Shown here: positions 18,374-30,165 of the stretch, in pieces | How the letters are laid out: each line of letters starts with the position of its first letter | Numbering within the stretch: position 1 is the first letter of the stretch | Assembly (NCBI GenBank): GCA_944324865.1 | Contig: CALUXW010000007.1 | Coordinates: 1-60,787 of the forward strand | From: Candidatus Gastranaerophilales bacterium | GTDB taxonomy: Bacteria > Cyanobacteriota > Vampirovibrionia > Gastranaerophilales > Gastranaerophilaceae | Length of the DNA stretch: 60,787 nt | Direction: 5' to 3' | Translations under genes and position numbers: made by a program | The notes under the pieces: model-generated | What the model was told of the DNA's origin: nothing | What the model saw: the letters and a program-made list of their open reading frames with translations, nothing else | Database searches by the model: none

Positions 18374-18491
18374 AAATCAATAAAATACGCTGATTTAAAA
18401 AATTAACATATTGTTAAAAATTGTTAATTTTTTAAATTATTAGTTAATTTTTTCTATTCAGCATTCTTAACAACATCACAAAGGAGATAAA

Positions 18492-19505
18492 ATGATAAAC
18501 ACAATTAATTTTTTAGGACAAATTACCAGAAGACCTGCAGAAAATAAAAGAGTATATTATGTGACAAAACCAATTGAGTGCGACTGTTTTGTTAAAAAAA
18601 CAATAAAAAAAGCGGACAACGAATTTATTAATTGGGCAACAGATACAAAATTTATTCCAGCAGACATCAAATATTCGCTTTCTAAAGAAAACTTGCTTGG
18701 TAAAGGATTTTCAAATTTTGTATATAAAATTGACGGAAACAAAGATTATGTTATTAGATTCAAAAGATACGAGGGAGATATACAAAATTTAGATTTTTCC
18801 GATTATGAAATAATTGATGTACAGGATAGAGATCTTAAAGGAAACTTTGGACAACCTATAGCAGAACTTCGTAGTAAAGACAAAACCAAGCCAATACTAC
18901 AAATCCTAAAAAGACAAAAGGGAATAACCAATGGAAACCCACCAACAACAGCAATTTATCATGAAAATGGAGATTTAAGACAAGATGAATTGCCCTATGA
19001 AGCAATTGAGAGAAAAAAACACTATTCACACTGTTTAAGAATTCTTGCCAATCTTCCACAGGAAAGTTATGACAAATTGGTAAGAGAATTATCGCAAATC
19101 GGCAACCTTGGCTACAGATTTGACTACTATAACCCAAACAATTTTATGCTGGATGAAAATAATTCACAAATAAATATCATAGACTTGGAAGAAATAAAAA
19201 AAGGCTTTGAAAATGACCTTGGAAACGCACTTTGGGCATTAAGTGACATAATGTATTTAAGTACTTTCATGTCTTCAAAAGATGATGAATTAATAAGTGA
19301 TGAAGAAAAAAATGCTGCATTTCAAAATACAATTACAATAATAGATAAATATGTAAAAGCACTAAAAAATAATGGATTAAAATTTAGCACACAAGGGTAC
19401 GAATTTTACACACAAGTCTTAGACAGCTTACCAATGAGTTTTTATCTTGCGACCGCAGATATGGAAGAAAAATGTCAAAAATTAAGAGAAATTGGTGTAT
19501 TATAA
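18492..19505 (+). CDS. protein-kinase-like-fold protein, function unknown
   Basis: I see kinase-fold landmarks in order. A glycine-rich loop is LGKGFSNFVY (69-78). A beta-3 strand YVIRFKR (86-92) follows, with Arg89 where the lysine is usual and K91 two residues later. A catalytic loop FDYYNPNNFML (210-220) has D211 and N216 at the canonical Asp+5 spacing. Metal-binding IIDLEE (229-234) has D231. The C-terminal helical lobe follows. It could be a small-molecule (APH-like) kinase or an atypical protein kinase. The N terminus begins INFLGQ, with a basic unstructured stretch. The ribosome binding site is AAAGGAG. It ends two bases from convergent gyrB. Confidence 0.55.
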   Translation: MINTINFLGQITRRPAENKRVYYVTKPIECDCFVKKTIKKADNEFINWATDTKFIPADIKYSLSKENLLGKGFSNFVYKIDGNKDYVIRFKRYEGDIQNLDFSDYEIIDVQDRDLKGNFGQPIAELRSKDKTKPILQILKRQKGITNGNPPTTAIYHENGDLRQDELPYEAIERKKHYSHCLRILANLPQESYDKLVRELSQIGNLGYRFDYYNPNNFMLDENNSQINIIDLEEIKKGFENDLGNALWALSDIMYLSTFMSSKDDELISDEEKNAAFQNTITIIDKYVKALKNNGLKFSTQGYEFYTQVLDSLPMSFYLATADMEEKCQKLREIGVL

Positions 19506-19507
19506 AA

Positions 19508-22056
<2,549 letters not shown>

Positions 22057-22063
22057 TAATTTT

Positions 22064-23401
22064 ATGAAAATAATTATCTACGGTGCAAATGAAATGGGCT
22101 CGATAATTGCAACCGAATTTTTCGAGGACCATGACATAATTGTAATTGACCCCAATAAAACAAGCTTGGATAAGTTTAATAATCTTGATTTAACAACTAT
22201 TTGTGCGGATGCTTCAAATATAAACATTTTAAAAGAGGCAGACATCAAAAACGCGGATGTTTTTATTGCCTGTACAAATATTGATGAAGGGAATATTGTT
22301 GCCTGCCTTATTGCAAAACAATTATCAGACGCCAAAACCGTTTGCTTTGTTTCTAAAAAAGAATGCAGAGATTCCTTGCGCACAATAAGAGAAGAGCATA
22401 ACAGAAATTATGCTTTATATATTGACCATGTTATCTGGCCTGAGCGACTTTTAGTACATGAATTTCTAAGGATTATAACCGTACCCGATGCGGTTGATGT
22501 TGAGTATTTTTCAGGCGGAAGAGCAAAGCTTCTTGAATACAGAATAAAAGAAAATTCCGTATTGTTAAATAAAAAGCTAAAGGATTGCCAATTTAACGAA
22601 GAAACCCTTGTTGTAGGGCTTGCAAGGGACGAAGAATTATTTATCCCAAACGGTGAAAGCGAGTTTAAATTAAACGACAAGGCAATATTTATGGGAACAC
22701 CCGATGCTTTGGATAATACTGCGGCACAGTTTTTCGTAGAAGATAACAACATCAAAAACGTTACCATTATAGGCGGCGGCTCTGTGGGATATGAGCTTGC
22801 AAAAAGCCTTGAAAACACAAAGCTTAAAATAAAATTAATTGAAGTTAACTATAAGAGGTGCGAGTTTTTATCTCAAGAGCTTAAAAAAACTCTTGTTTTA
22901 AACGGCAACGGAACAAACCTTGAATTATTGGAACAAGAAGACACCGGTGTTTCTGACGTTGCGATTTGCGTTACAAATAATGATGAAAAGAACCTGCTTT
23001 GCTCTCTTTTAACAAAACAATTAGGCGCAAAAAGAGCTATTACAAGGGTTTCACAGGCAGCAACGGCTTCATTATTTGAAAAAGTCGGAGTTGACGTTGC
23101 AATTTCGCCAAATGAGGCTGCCGTAAACGAAATTAAAAACAGAATTATCGAATCCCATGCGGGCATTTTGGCAACCGTTGAAAGAGGGCTTGCCGAAATT
23201 CTTGAACTTAGAATAAAAGAAGACTTTAAAGATGTAGCTCTTATGGACTTAAGACTTCCCACAAGAGCAGTTATTGCAATAATTGAAAGAGCGGGAAAAA
23301 TTATAATTCCAAAGGGACAAACCCTCTTGCGTGCAAAAGATAAGCTCTTAATATTTACAAAATCTCAAGATGTAGGAACTATCAAGGACTTTTTTAAATA
23401 A
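22064..23401 (+). CDS. trkA: Trk potassium uptake regulator TrkA
   Basis: TrkA is the cytoplasmic nucleotide-binding ring that gates TrkH. It contains two tandem RCK units, each a Rossmann domain plus a C-terminal regulatory domain. The first nucleotide loop is IIYGANEMGS at the N terminus and the second is VTIIGGGSVGYELA near 230. At 445 residues it is normal. The stop codon shares one base with the trkH ATG (TAATG), a classic coupled arrangement. Binding of NAD(H) or ATP/ADP is expected from the family. Confidence 0.94.
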   Translation: MKIIIYGANEMGSIIATEFFEDHDIIVIDPNKTSLDKFNNLDLTTICADASNINILKEADIKNADVFIACTNIDEGNIVACLIAKQLSDAKTVCFVSKKECRDSLRTIREEHNRNYALYIDHVIWPERLLVHEFLRIITVPDAVDVEYFSGGRAKLLEYRIKENSVLLNKKLKDCQFNEETLVVGLARDEELFIPNGESEFKLNDKAIFMGTPDALDNTAAQFFVEDNNIKNVTIIGGGSVGYELAKSLENTKLKIKLIEVNYKRCEFLSQELKKTLVLNGNGTNLELLEQEDTGVSDVAICVTNNDEKNLLCSLLTKQLGAKRAITRVSQAATASLFEKVGVDVAISPNEAAVNEIKNRIIESHAGILATVERGLAEILELRIKEDFKDVALMDLRLPTRAVIAIIERAGKIIIPKGQTLLRAKDKLLIFTKSQDVGTIKDFFK

Positions 23402-24855
23402 TGAGATATAATATCGTATCAAACATTATAGGTTCTAATTTAAGATACATCGGTGTCGTGCTGTTAATGCCCATATTTTTCGCACTTGCATACAGGGAAT
23501 TAAATCACACGCTGCCTTTTATCTGTGCCTCAATAACCTCGATTTTTTTGGGCTTTCTTTTTACTCTTCCCAAGGTTTTAGAAAAAGACATTGACAGCGT
23601 CAAAAAATCAGAAGCACTGTCGGGCGTATTTTTCTCTTGGGTATTTTTTGCTCTTGTTTGCTCTATACCTTATCTTTTTTACAATTTTAATTTTACAAAT
23701 GCAATATTTGAATCAGTATCAGGCATAACAACAACGGGCGCTACCATTATAAATAATTTCGATATTTATCCAAAAACCTTTTTCTTTTACCGCTCAATGA
23801 CCCAATGGCTGGGCGGTATGGGCATTGTAGTTTTGTTTATCGCAATTCTGCCCCGTTTTGCGGTTGCCGGTCGTCAAATGTTCTCGGCAGAAGCCCCCGG
23901 GCCTGTTGAAGAAAAAATAACACCAAGAATAAGGCATACTGCAAGCTGGCTTTGGGCAATGTATATCAGCTTAACAATAGCTCAAATTGTACTGTTAAAG
24001 CTTTGCGGTATGGATTTTTATAACGCTATATGCAACTCCATGTCAACAGTTTCAACAGGCGGATTATCGCCCAACGCACAAAGTATTATGGGCTACCATA
24101 ATTCAAAAGTTACACTCGTTGTGCTTGTCTTTATGTTTTTATCGGGTGCTAACTTCATTTTGCAGTACAAAGTATTTATACAAAGAAAATGGAAAGAGCT
24201 TATAAAAAGTGAAGAGTTTTTAACTTACACCGGTCTTGTAATATTCTTTAGCGTTGCAATAGCAATATTTGTCAATGCAACAAATGAAGACAGCTTTATA
24301 AACAATCTTTTAAATTCCGCTTTCAATACCGTTAGCATAATGACCTCAACAGGGTTTGCAAGCTGCGATTTTATAAAATGGTCGGCAGATGCAAAAACTC
24401 TTTTGTTTGCAACAATGTTTGCAAGTGCTTGTGCTGCTTCAACTGCCGGCGGTTTAAAGATTATAAGATGGCTGTTTTTGTTTAAATACATTAAAAGAGA
24501 AGTTGCAAAAATTATTCACCCCAACGCCGTTTATCCCATAAAACTTGAAGGCAGGGCAATTTCATCTGACATTACCCAACAGATGATGGCTTTTTGCGTA
24601 TTTTACTTTTTCATTTTCGCCCTAAGTGCCTTTGTTGTAGGCTTAATTGAAAAAAATCCGGCAGTAGCGGTTTCAGGCTCAATTACAACGTTGGGCAACA
24701 TTGGCCCCGGATTAAGTGCAAAAATAGGCCCTATGGCAAGTTTTGATTGTTTGGCGCTTGCCACAAAGTGGATTTTTATTTTTAATATGCTAATTGGCAG
24801 ATTGGAATTAATCCCGTTCTTAGCCCTTTTGCATAAAGACATGTGGAGAAATTAG
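23401..24855 (+). CDS. trkH: Trk potassium uptake channel TrkH
   Basis: TrkH is the membrane K+ channel with four pseudo-repeats, each containing a pore loop and two helices. The four selectivity-filter glycines are seen in ITTTGATI, STVSTGGLS, MTSTGFAS and TLGNIGPG. At 484 residues it is normal. It overlaps trkA by one base, and its last four bases overlap the convergent LapA-like gene. The two genes form a complete two-component K+ uptake system. Confidence 0.94.
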   Translation: MRYNIVSNIIGSNLRYIGVVLLMPIFFALAYRELNHTLPFICASITSIFLGFLFTLPKVLEKDIDSVKKSEALSGVFFSWVFFALVCSIPYLFYNFNFTNAIFESVSGITTTGATIINNFDIYPKTFFFYRSMTQWLGGMGIVVLFIAILPRFAVAGRQMFSAEAPGPVEEKITPRIRHTASWLWAMYISLTIAQIVLLKLCGMDFYNAICNSMSTVSTGGLSPNAQSIMGYHNSKVTLVVLVFMFLSGANFILQYKVFIQRKWKELIKSEEFLTYTGLVIFFSVAIAIFVNATNEDSFINNLLNSAFNTVSIMTSTGFASCDFIKWSADAKTLLFATMFASACAASTAGGLKIIRWLFLFKYIKREVAKIIHPNAVYPIKLEGRAISSDITQQMMAFCVFYFFIFALSAFVVGLIEKNPAVAVSGSITTLGNIGPGLSAKIGPMASFDCLALATKWIFIFNMLIGRLELIPFLALLHKDMWRN

Positions 24856-25190
24856 CCCTCTAAGGATTTTTTTAGAGCTTCTTCCAAGGTTTTAATTTTA
24901 TTTTCTAAAGTTTTAACTTTTAAGTCAGAATCATCAGCGCCGACAGAGGTTCTCTCGTATTGTCTTTTGAGCTTTTTATAATTCTCGGCAGCGTCAAAAA
25001 TTCCTTTCAGCATAAGCATAGCGCCTGCTGCAACACCAAAAATAAAAGCAAAAAGCGCATATATAAAAAGGTCTATATCATATCTTAAATCGCCTACATT
25101 TATTGAAATTTGGGGGTTATTATACCCAAAAAGGTAAACAAAACTTGCCGTTATAATAAAAGCCAAGAATAAACCAAAGTTTTTAATCAT
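24852..25190 (-). CDS. LapA-domain (DUF1049-like) small membrane protein
   Basis: This 112-residue protein has two membrane helices (about 5-22 and 45-65) separated by the phrase NPQISINVGDL, followed by a C-terminal coiled coil (about 70-110, Lys/Glu/Leu-rich). That layout matches the LapA domain, which in E. coli helps LPS assembly. In most other bacteria the role is unknown. Its ATG overlaps the stop of the pseudouridine synthase gene by four bases. It is the last gene of a minus-strand operon. Confidence 0.7.
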   Translation of the reverse strand: MIKNFGLFLAFIITASFVYLFGYNNPQISINVGDLRYDIDLFIYALFAFIFGVAAGAMLMLKGIFDAAENYKKLKRQYERTSVGADDSDLKVKTLENKIKTLEEALKKSLEG

Positions 25191-26134
25191 TTTACACCTC
25201 TCATAACGTTTAATACTTTAATTAAATCTCTGTCCCAATCACTTTTATCAAGTTCAAAAGTCATTATCTCATTATTTTTGGGATGTGTAAAGCTAAGGTA
25301 ATAAGACATTAAAACCTGCTCTTGAGTTTTTATATTCCTGTATCTTTCAAGAGTTTTGCCTTTTGCACCGTACAGCGTATCGCCAAAAACAGGATGATTA
25401 ATTGACGCCAAATGGGCACGAATTTGATGCGTTCTTCCCGTTTTAAGCTCTAATTCAACTAAAGCTGCACCTTGAAATTTCTCAAGCACCTTGTAATAAG
25501 TCAGTGCTTCTTTAGCTCCTTCACCTTCTCCCACTTGCATTTTAACCGTGTCAGAGATGTAGTGCAAAAGTGGTTTATCAATCACACCAAAATCTTTTTC
25601 AAATTCACCCAGTGCAACAGCTAAATACTTTCTTATTGCCGTTTTATTTCTTATCTGCTCCTGCAAACTTTTGTGAGCTATGTCATTTTTTGCAACAAGC
25701 ATAAGCCCTGATGTATTTTTATCCAATCTGTGAACAATTCCGGGACGGAGCTTATCCTCTTTGTTTGAAAGATTATCGCCGCAGTGGTATAAAAGTGCAT
25801 TAACAAGAGTATTTTCGCACTCATAAGCAGTAGGGTGAGTAAGCATATTTTTTGGCTTATTTAAAACAATTACATAATCGTCTTCATATTTGATATCAAG
25901 TTTTATATTTTGAGGTTTTATGGCAATTTCTTTTTTTGCAAATATTTTAGTACTGTATTGTATTATTTCATTACCATTTAACTTATAAGACGGCTTTTTC
26001 TTTACACCGTTTACAACCACAAGACCTTCAACAATTGCATTAAAAGCTTGTTTTCGATTTATTTTTAAATTAAATGACAAAAAGACATCAAGCCTTTGAT
26101 TTTTATTTTCAATTTTAGGGATTATTTTTTCCAT
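25187..26134 (-). CDS. rluD: RluA/RluD-family 23S rRNA pseudouridine synthase
   Basis: The enzyme isomerises specific uridines of large-subunit rRNA. An N-terminal S4 RNA-binding domain (about 12-65) precedes the catalytic domain with D138 in HRLDKNTSG and the conserved GRTHQIRAHLA. At 315 residues it is the S4-bearing RluD size. Which uridines it modifies cannot be read from sequence. Its start lies 20 bases inside the upstream lspA gene, and the gene order lspA-rluD is widespread in bacteria. Confidence 0.9.
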   Translation of the reverse strand: MEKIIPKIENKNQRLDVFLSFNLKINRKQAFNAIVEGLVVVNGVKKKPSYKLNGNEIIQYSTKIFAKKEIAIKPQNIKLDIKYEDDYVIVLNKPKNMLTHPTAYECENTLVNALLYHCGDNLSNKEDKLRPGIVHRLDKNTSGLMLVAKNDIAHKSLQEQIRNKTAIRKYLAVALGEFEKDFGVIDKPLLHYISDTVKMQVGEGEGAKEALTYYKVLEKFQGAALVELELKTGRTHQIRAHLASINHPVFGDTLYGAKGKTLERYRNIKTQEQVLMSYYLSFTHPKNNEIMTFELDKSDWDRDLIKVLNVMRGVK

Positions 26135-26639
26135 TTTTTACAAGAATAAAAATTATATCTTCATATAAAACCATAATAATAAAAATAAAAACAGATGTAC
26201 AAATCATTACATCAAAAACATTAAAAACCGCAAAATTGACAAAATTTAGTTTAATGTAATCTATCACATGCCCAAAAACAATTCTTTCATACAAATTACC
26301 TAAAATACCTGCGCTAAAAAATATAAGAGCTAAAATACGAAATTTATCATTAAAAATAACTCTCTTATATACATATACAACAAGTCCACCAAGAACTAAA
26401 ACAGCAAAAAATGCTAATAAATAAGGATGCCCTTCAAAAAGAGAAAAGGCGCCACCAGTATTTTTAGCATACACAAATGATAAAATTGCACTGCCACTTG
26501 TGCTTATTTGCGCAAAAGTATCTGTACACAGCTCTCTTATTGTCACACCAAGCTGCCATAGCATAAAAGTTGCAATGATATAAAAAGTAAAAGCTCTTTT
26601 ATCCTTTATTTTGAGAATTTTCTTTTTTATCTTTCTCAA
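26115..26639 (-). CDS. lspA: lipoprotein signal peptidase (signal peptidase II)
   Basis: LspA removes the signal peptide of diacylated prolipoproteins. Four membrane helices are visible. The catalytic aspartates are D127 in GHVIDYIKLNF and D143 in FNVFDVMI, and the KNTGGAFSL motif (59-67) is present. At 174 residues it is normal, with a basic N-terminal extension. It overlaps the upstream exported-protein gene by 41 bases and the downstream rluD by 20, so the whole operon is tightly packed. Confidence 0.93.
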   Translation of the reverse strand: MRKIKKKILKIKDKRAFTFYIIATFMLWQLGVTIRELCTDTFAQISTSGSAILSFVYAKNTGGAFSLFEGHPYLLAFFAVLVLGGLVVYVYKRVIFNDKFRILALIFFSAGILGNLYERIVFGHVIDYIKLNFVNFAVFNVFDVMICTSVFIFIIMVLYEDIIFILVKNGKNNP

Positions 26640-27582
26640 CCTCCCTTACAGGATTTAATTCTCTATACAAATTAACTCTTTGCATCAAAAATGCAAGACC
26701 CGTCATTTTAAACTCAATTGCACTAAAATCTTCAATAACATTGACTTCCGTAATACCTACAGAGGCCATCGCATATTCATTAAAACCGTCATTGTTAGCT
26801 CGCACAATACGCTCCAAAATACCATCTTTTGGCAAACCTCTAAATACATCTTCCGGTTCTACACTCGGGTATAAAATTTCCTCTTTACCCAATGAAGCAA
26901 CAACCTTTACACCTTTCTTAACAGGCATTTTTAAAGTAAGGCAATATTCTTGACCTACCGGAGATGTCAAAGGAGCAAAAAATTCCATAGGATATTTCTC
27001 GGCACTGCCATATTTAACAGCTGTAACCTCAGATATTACATTATCGCCAATTATTTTCCATTCATTATTGATTTTCTGCAGGTAAATTGCATAATTGCAC
27101 TCCCCCTCAAGCACGCCTGTGTCTAAATCGGAATCATTAATTTCTTTAAGTTTTTCTTGAGCAGTTTTATTTGTAAGTGTTGCTGTTGTTTTATCTATGA
27201 GATTTGCAACTGCTTTATCACCATATAAATGTATGCTTTCAACCTTACTTTGGTATGCTATATCATCATAAGCCTCGAATGTCTCTTTTAGCATTTTAGC
27301 AAATGTATCATAATTAAATCCGTCAAAACTTCTATAGCTTTTATCATAAAGAGAAATGATTTTATTGTAGTCATGTTCATTTGAATATCTGGTAAGTTGT
27401 GCCAAAAGATTTTTTATTTGCCTTACTTCTTGTCTGCAAGTTACTTCATTTTCTTCTTGTTTAGTAAGCGTCTTTTTTATTGAATTTTTATCAGCATTAT
27501 TTTTATTTTTAAACAATGAAAACGCAAAAGCGTTAGAATTTAGCATTGTTAAAATCATTAATACCGCAAATATTTTCTTCAT
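26599..27582 (-). CDS. exported protein of unknown function (NTF2/SnoaL-like suspected)
   Basis: A 327-residue protein with a signal peptide (1-20, cut after NAFA). A Lys/Asn-rich spacer is followed by a helical and beta region with the phrase 'YSNEHDYNKIISLYDKSYRS' (about 67-86). That is typical of NTF2/SnoaL-like folds, where a helix about daily load is followed by curved strands. The C-terminal half has no match I recognise and ends in a Lys/Glu-rich tail. It is the second gene of an operon with another exported protein upstream and lspA downstream. Function unknown. Confidence 0.65.
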   Translation of the reverse strand: MKKIFAVLMILTMLNSNAFAFSLFKNKNNADKNSIKKTLTKQEENEVTCRQEVRQIKNLLAQLTRYSNEHDYNKIISLYDKSYRSFDGFNYDTFAKMLKETFEAYDDIAYQSKVESIHLYGDKAVANLIDKTTATLTNKTAQEKLKEINDSDLDTGVLEGECNYAIYLQKINNEWKIIGDNVISEVTAVKYGSAEKYPMEFFAPLTSPVGQEYCLTLKMPVKKGVKVVASLGKEEILYPSVEPEDVFRGLPKDGILERIVRANNDGFNEYAMASVGITEVNVIEDFSAIEFKMTGLAFLMQRVNLYRELNPVREVEKDKKENSQNKG

Positions 27583-27615
27583 CTTTTTCCCTCTACATTA
27601 TGCATTTATGTTTTA

Positions 27616-28230
27616 TTATCTCATAAAAATCATATAATATTTACTTGCACCATAGTAAAGCACTACTTGCCAATAATCAGTACCAAGCTCATTGACATCA
27701 ATATAAGATTTTGGCGGAGGCATTCTTTGTGTTTGTTTAGGAAAGAACTTACCCATTGTATCTCTTGTTTTTTTGCAAATACCTTGCCAAAAAGTAAGTT
27801 TTCTCTCAGGCACATATTTTTCATAAAACATTGGTTCAACAAGCTGTTTTTCATAAACAGGTATTATATACTTAACTTTTCCATTTGTTTTAAACAGCAC
27901 ATACCACTTTCCGTCTTTTTCCCGTGGAGTTAAAAGATAATATCCGGGTTCTATAACCGTATTTTTAAACACGAAACGGATTGCTGTTCTGAATAAAGGG
28001 TATGGTGCATACATGTATTTGGTATATTCTTCAGTTTGGTATGGATCTAAATTAAAAATATAACTAAAATCAGGTTCACTCAATTCTTCGTATATTTTAG
28101 CATACTTAGCATTTTCGCCATTTGCTTTATTTTCTTGAGCAATAGAGCAGTTTAAAGAGGCAAAAAGTACTACAGAACACAAAAGAACTGCAAACAAAAA
28201 TATTTTTTTAAATTTTTTGAAGTTTGCCAT
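27616..28230 (-). CDS. exported protein of unknown function
   Basis: A 204-residue protein with a signal peptide (about 1-31). The mature part is rich in Tyr, Phe and Lys (for example YQTEEYTKYMYAPYPLF) and looks like a small beta domain, with GKWYVLFKTNGKVKYIIPVY in the middle. I recognise no family. It heads an operon with a second exported protein, lspA, rluD and the LapA-like gene. The ribosome binding site AAGGGGG is strong. It is divergent from the MAF gene with only 30 bases between the two start codons. Confidence 0.7.
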   Translation of the reverse strand: MANFKKFKKIFLFAVLLCSVVLFASLNCSIAQENKANGENAKYAKIYEELSEPDFSYIFNLDPYQTEEYTKYMYAPYPLFRTAIRFVFKNTVIEPGYYLLTPREKDGKWYVLFKTNGKVKYIIPVYEKQLVEPMFYEKYVPERKLTFWQGICKKTRDTMGKFFPKQTQRMPPPKSYIDVNELGTDYWQVVLYYGASKYYMIFMR

Positions 28231-28253
28231 ATATACCCCCTTAATGTTAACAT
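28224..28253 (+). promoter_or_regulatory. promoter of the MAF gene with a palindromic -10 box
   Basis: TTGCCA (28224-28229), an 18-base spacer, and extended -10 TGTTAACAT (28245-28253). The ATG at 28261 is 7 bases past the box and has no ribosome binding site, so a leaderless mRNA is expected. ATGTTAACAT (28244-28253) is a palindrome and can read as TGTTAACAT on the minus strand too. The -35 box overlaps the start codon of the divergent gene. Confidence 0.55.
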
Positions 28254-28260
28254 AACAATT

Positions 28261-30165
28261 ATGGAAAATAAAGTATTAAACGCAAATCTTAATGCCATAA
28301 AAAGATATGACAAATATCTTGCTGAAGAAATTTTAACGATTAATAATGTTAAATCAACATTTGAATTATTCCAAAACGAAAATGGTGATTATAACTTTTT
28401 ATACAACAAAATACCTTTGCACAATACACAAGATGCTAAACAAGAGGCAAAAAAAATTGTTGATAAAATTGAGGAAATTGAAAACAAAAATACTGTCAGA
28501 ATAATCTACGGACTTGGATTAGGATATTTAGCAGACGAATTTATTTCAAGAAGTACTGGTAAAATAATAATTTACGAGCCTGATATCGAACTGTTAAGAG
28601 TAGTATTTGAAATTTTAGAATTTAGCGAAAATCTTAACAAAAATAACGTTTTTATTACAAATAATAAAGAAAAACTTTTAAGAATTATCAATACAATTTC
28701 CAATAAAGAAACAAAAATAACAGTTTCTTTCTTAAGTTCTTACTTTAATATTTATAAAAATGACATATATAAACTTGCAAATATAATTGAACAAAGACGC
28801 GGAGAAAAACAAGCAAATACAAACACAATTAACAAAATTGCTCCGCTTGCAACGCTTAACACCATTCAAAACATAGATAAGATTGCAAACACAGCTCTTG
28901 TAAATTCACTTAAAGACATATACAAAAACTCAACTGCACTTATTGCTTCTGCTGGTCCTTCACTTGCTGAAAACATTGAAAAAATAAAAAAATATAGAGA
29001 TAACTTCATACTTTTTGCAGTTGGTCCATCGATGAAATTGCTGCAGGAAAACGGAATAATTCCAGATTTTTTATGCGTAGTTGAAGCCCTTGATACAAGT
29101 ACTCAATTAAAAGACATAAATCTAAGTACTACCAATTTAATTTTCGAACCATATTCAAATTCATACTTATGGGATTTAAAAACAAAAAATAAATTTTTAT
29201 TTTTCTCTAAAAATAACTTTTTAAATGATTTCATCGCAAATTATCTTCAGATAAATATTGAAGATAATATAAACATAGGTACTGTTTCATATTGCGCTTT
29301 ATCTGCTGCCAAAATAATGGGGTTCGACAAAATAATACTTTGCGGACAAGATTTAGCTTTTAAGGACGGCAAATGTTATGCAAAAGGAAGTATATACGAA
29401 GATTTAGAGTGCATTTTTAATCCTGATGCAAATAAGTATGAAATACGGGCAGTAAATTATGAGGAATACAAGAAAAAATTACTTTCAAAAAAATACTACG
29501 AAAGCAAATATGCAGACATATATGCAAAAGGATATATTAAAAAACTGAATTCTACAATTTATTCAGTTATGGGACAAGATGGCAAAATGCATCCTACACA
29601 AGCTTGCTATGCTATTTTTATAAAATATTTTGAAGAATTTGCAAAAAATAACAAAAGTATAAAATTAATAAATTCTTCTACAGGAGGCGCGCAAATTAAT
29701 GGTTTTGAAAATATGCCCCTTGAAAATATTGTTTTTAACAACACGGCACCAAAAACGCAAATACCTTATTGCATAAATGCATACAATGCCAAAAAAATAC
29801 ATATATTAAAAGAAAAAATGCAAAAAACATACATAGAGCTAGAAAAACTTATAAATCCTTTGAAAGAAATACAAGAAGAAATTATAAAAGAATTTAACAG
29901 AAGAAAAACACAAAATAAAAATATAGAAAAGTCGCAACAAAAAATAATTTCCATATTGAACGAAATGATAGAAAAATATTATAACTTACCTTATGTAATG
30001 TACTTATGCGCATCTTGCACAAATACATATTTTTCAAATCTTACAAAAATCGCCGATACAAAAGATTTAAAACAATATCAAAGTTTGCATAACAATAATT
30101 TAAAACAATTAAAAATACTCAGCTTAAATATTGAAAAAGCAAAAAAATTTCTATTTGATGAATAA
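28261..30165 (+). CDS. MAF/DUF115 family glycosyltransferase (motility accessory factor-like)
   Basis: The protein is a DUF115/MptE-like family member. The hallmark SAGPSLAENI lies at 230-239, preceded by a GLGLGYL loop (85-91) and followed by LLQENGIIPDF and LCGQDLAF, all typical of Maf proteins. Maf enzymes add nonulosonic acids (pseudaminic or legionaminic type) to flagellin in several flagellated bacteria. The last 120 residues are a charged, coiled-coil-like tail. At 634 residues it is full length. Placement beside chemotaxis genes supports a flagellar or surface-glycan role, but the donor sugar and acceptor are unknown. Confidence 0.85.
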   Translation: MENKVLNANLNAIKRYDKYLAEEILTINNVKSTFELFQNENGDYNFLYNKIPLHNTQDAKQEAKKIVDKIEEIENKNTVRIIYGLGLGYLADEFISRSTGKIIIYEPDIELLRVVFEILEFSENLNKNNVFITNNKEKLLRIINTISNKETKITVSFLSSYFNIYKNDIYKLANIIEQRRGEKQANTNTINKIAPLATLNTIQNIDKIANTALVNSLKDIYKNSTALIASAGPSLAENIEKIKKYRDNFILFAVGPSMKLLQENGIIPDFLCVVEALDTSTQLKDINLSTTNLIFEPYSNSYLWDLKTKNKFLFFSKNNFLNDFIANYLQINIEDNINIGTVSYCALSAAKIMGFDKIILCGQDLAFKDGKCYAKGSIYEDLECIFNPDANKYEIRAVNYEEYKKKLLSKKYYESKYADIYAKGYIKKLNSTIYSVMGQDGKMHPTQACYAIFIKYFEEFAKNNKSIKLINSSTGGAQINGFENMPLENIVFNNTAPKTQIPYCINAYNAKKIHILKEKMQKTYIELEKLINPLKEIQEEIIKEFNRRKTQNKNIEKSQQKIISILNEMIEKYYNLPYVMYLCASCTNTYFSNLTKIADTKDLKQYQSLHNNNLKQLKILSLNIEKAKKFLFDE

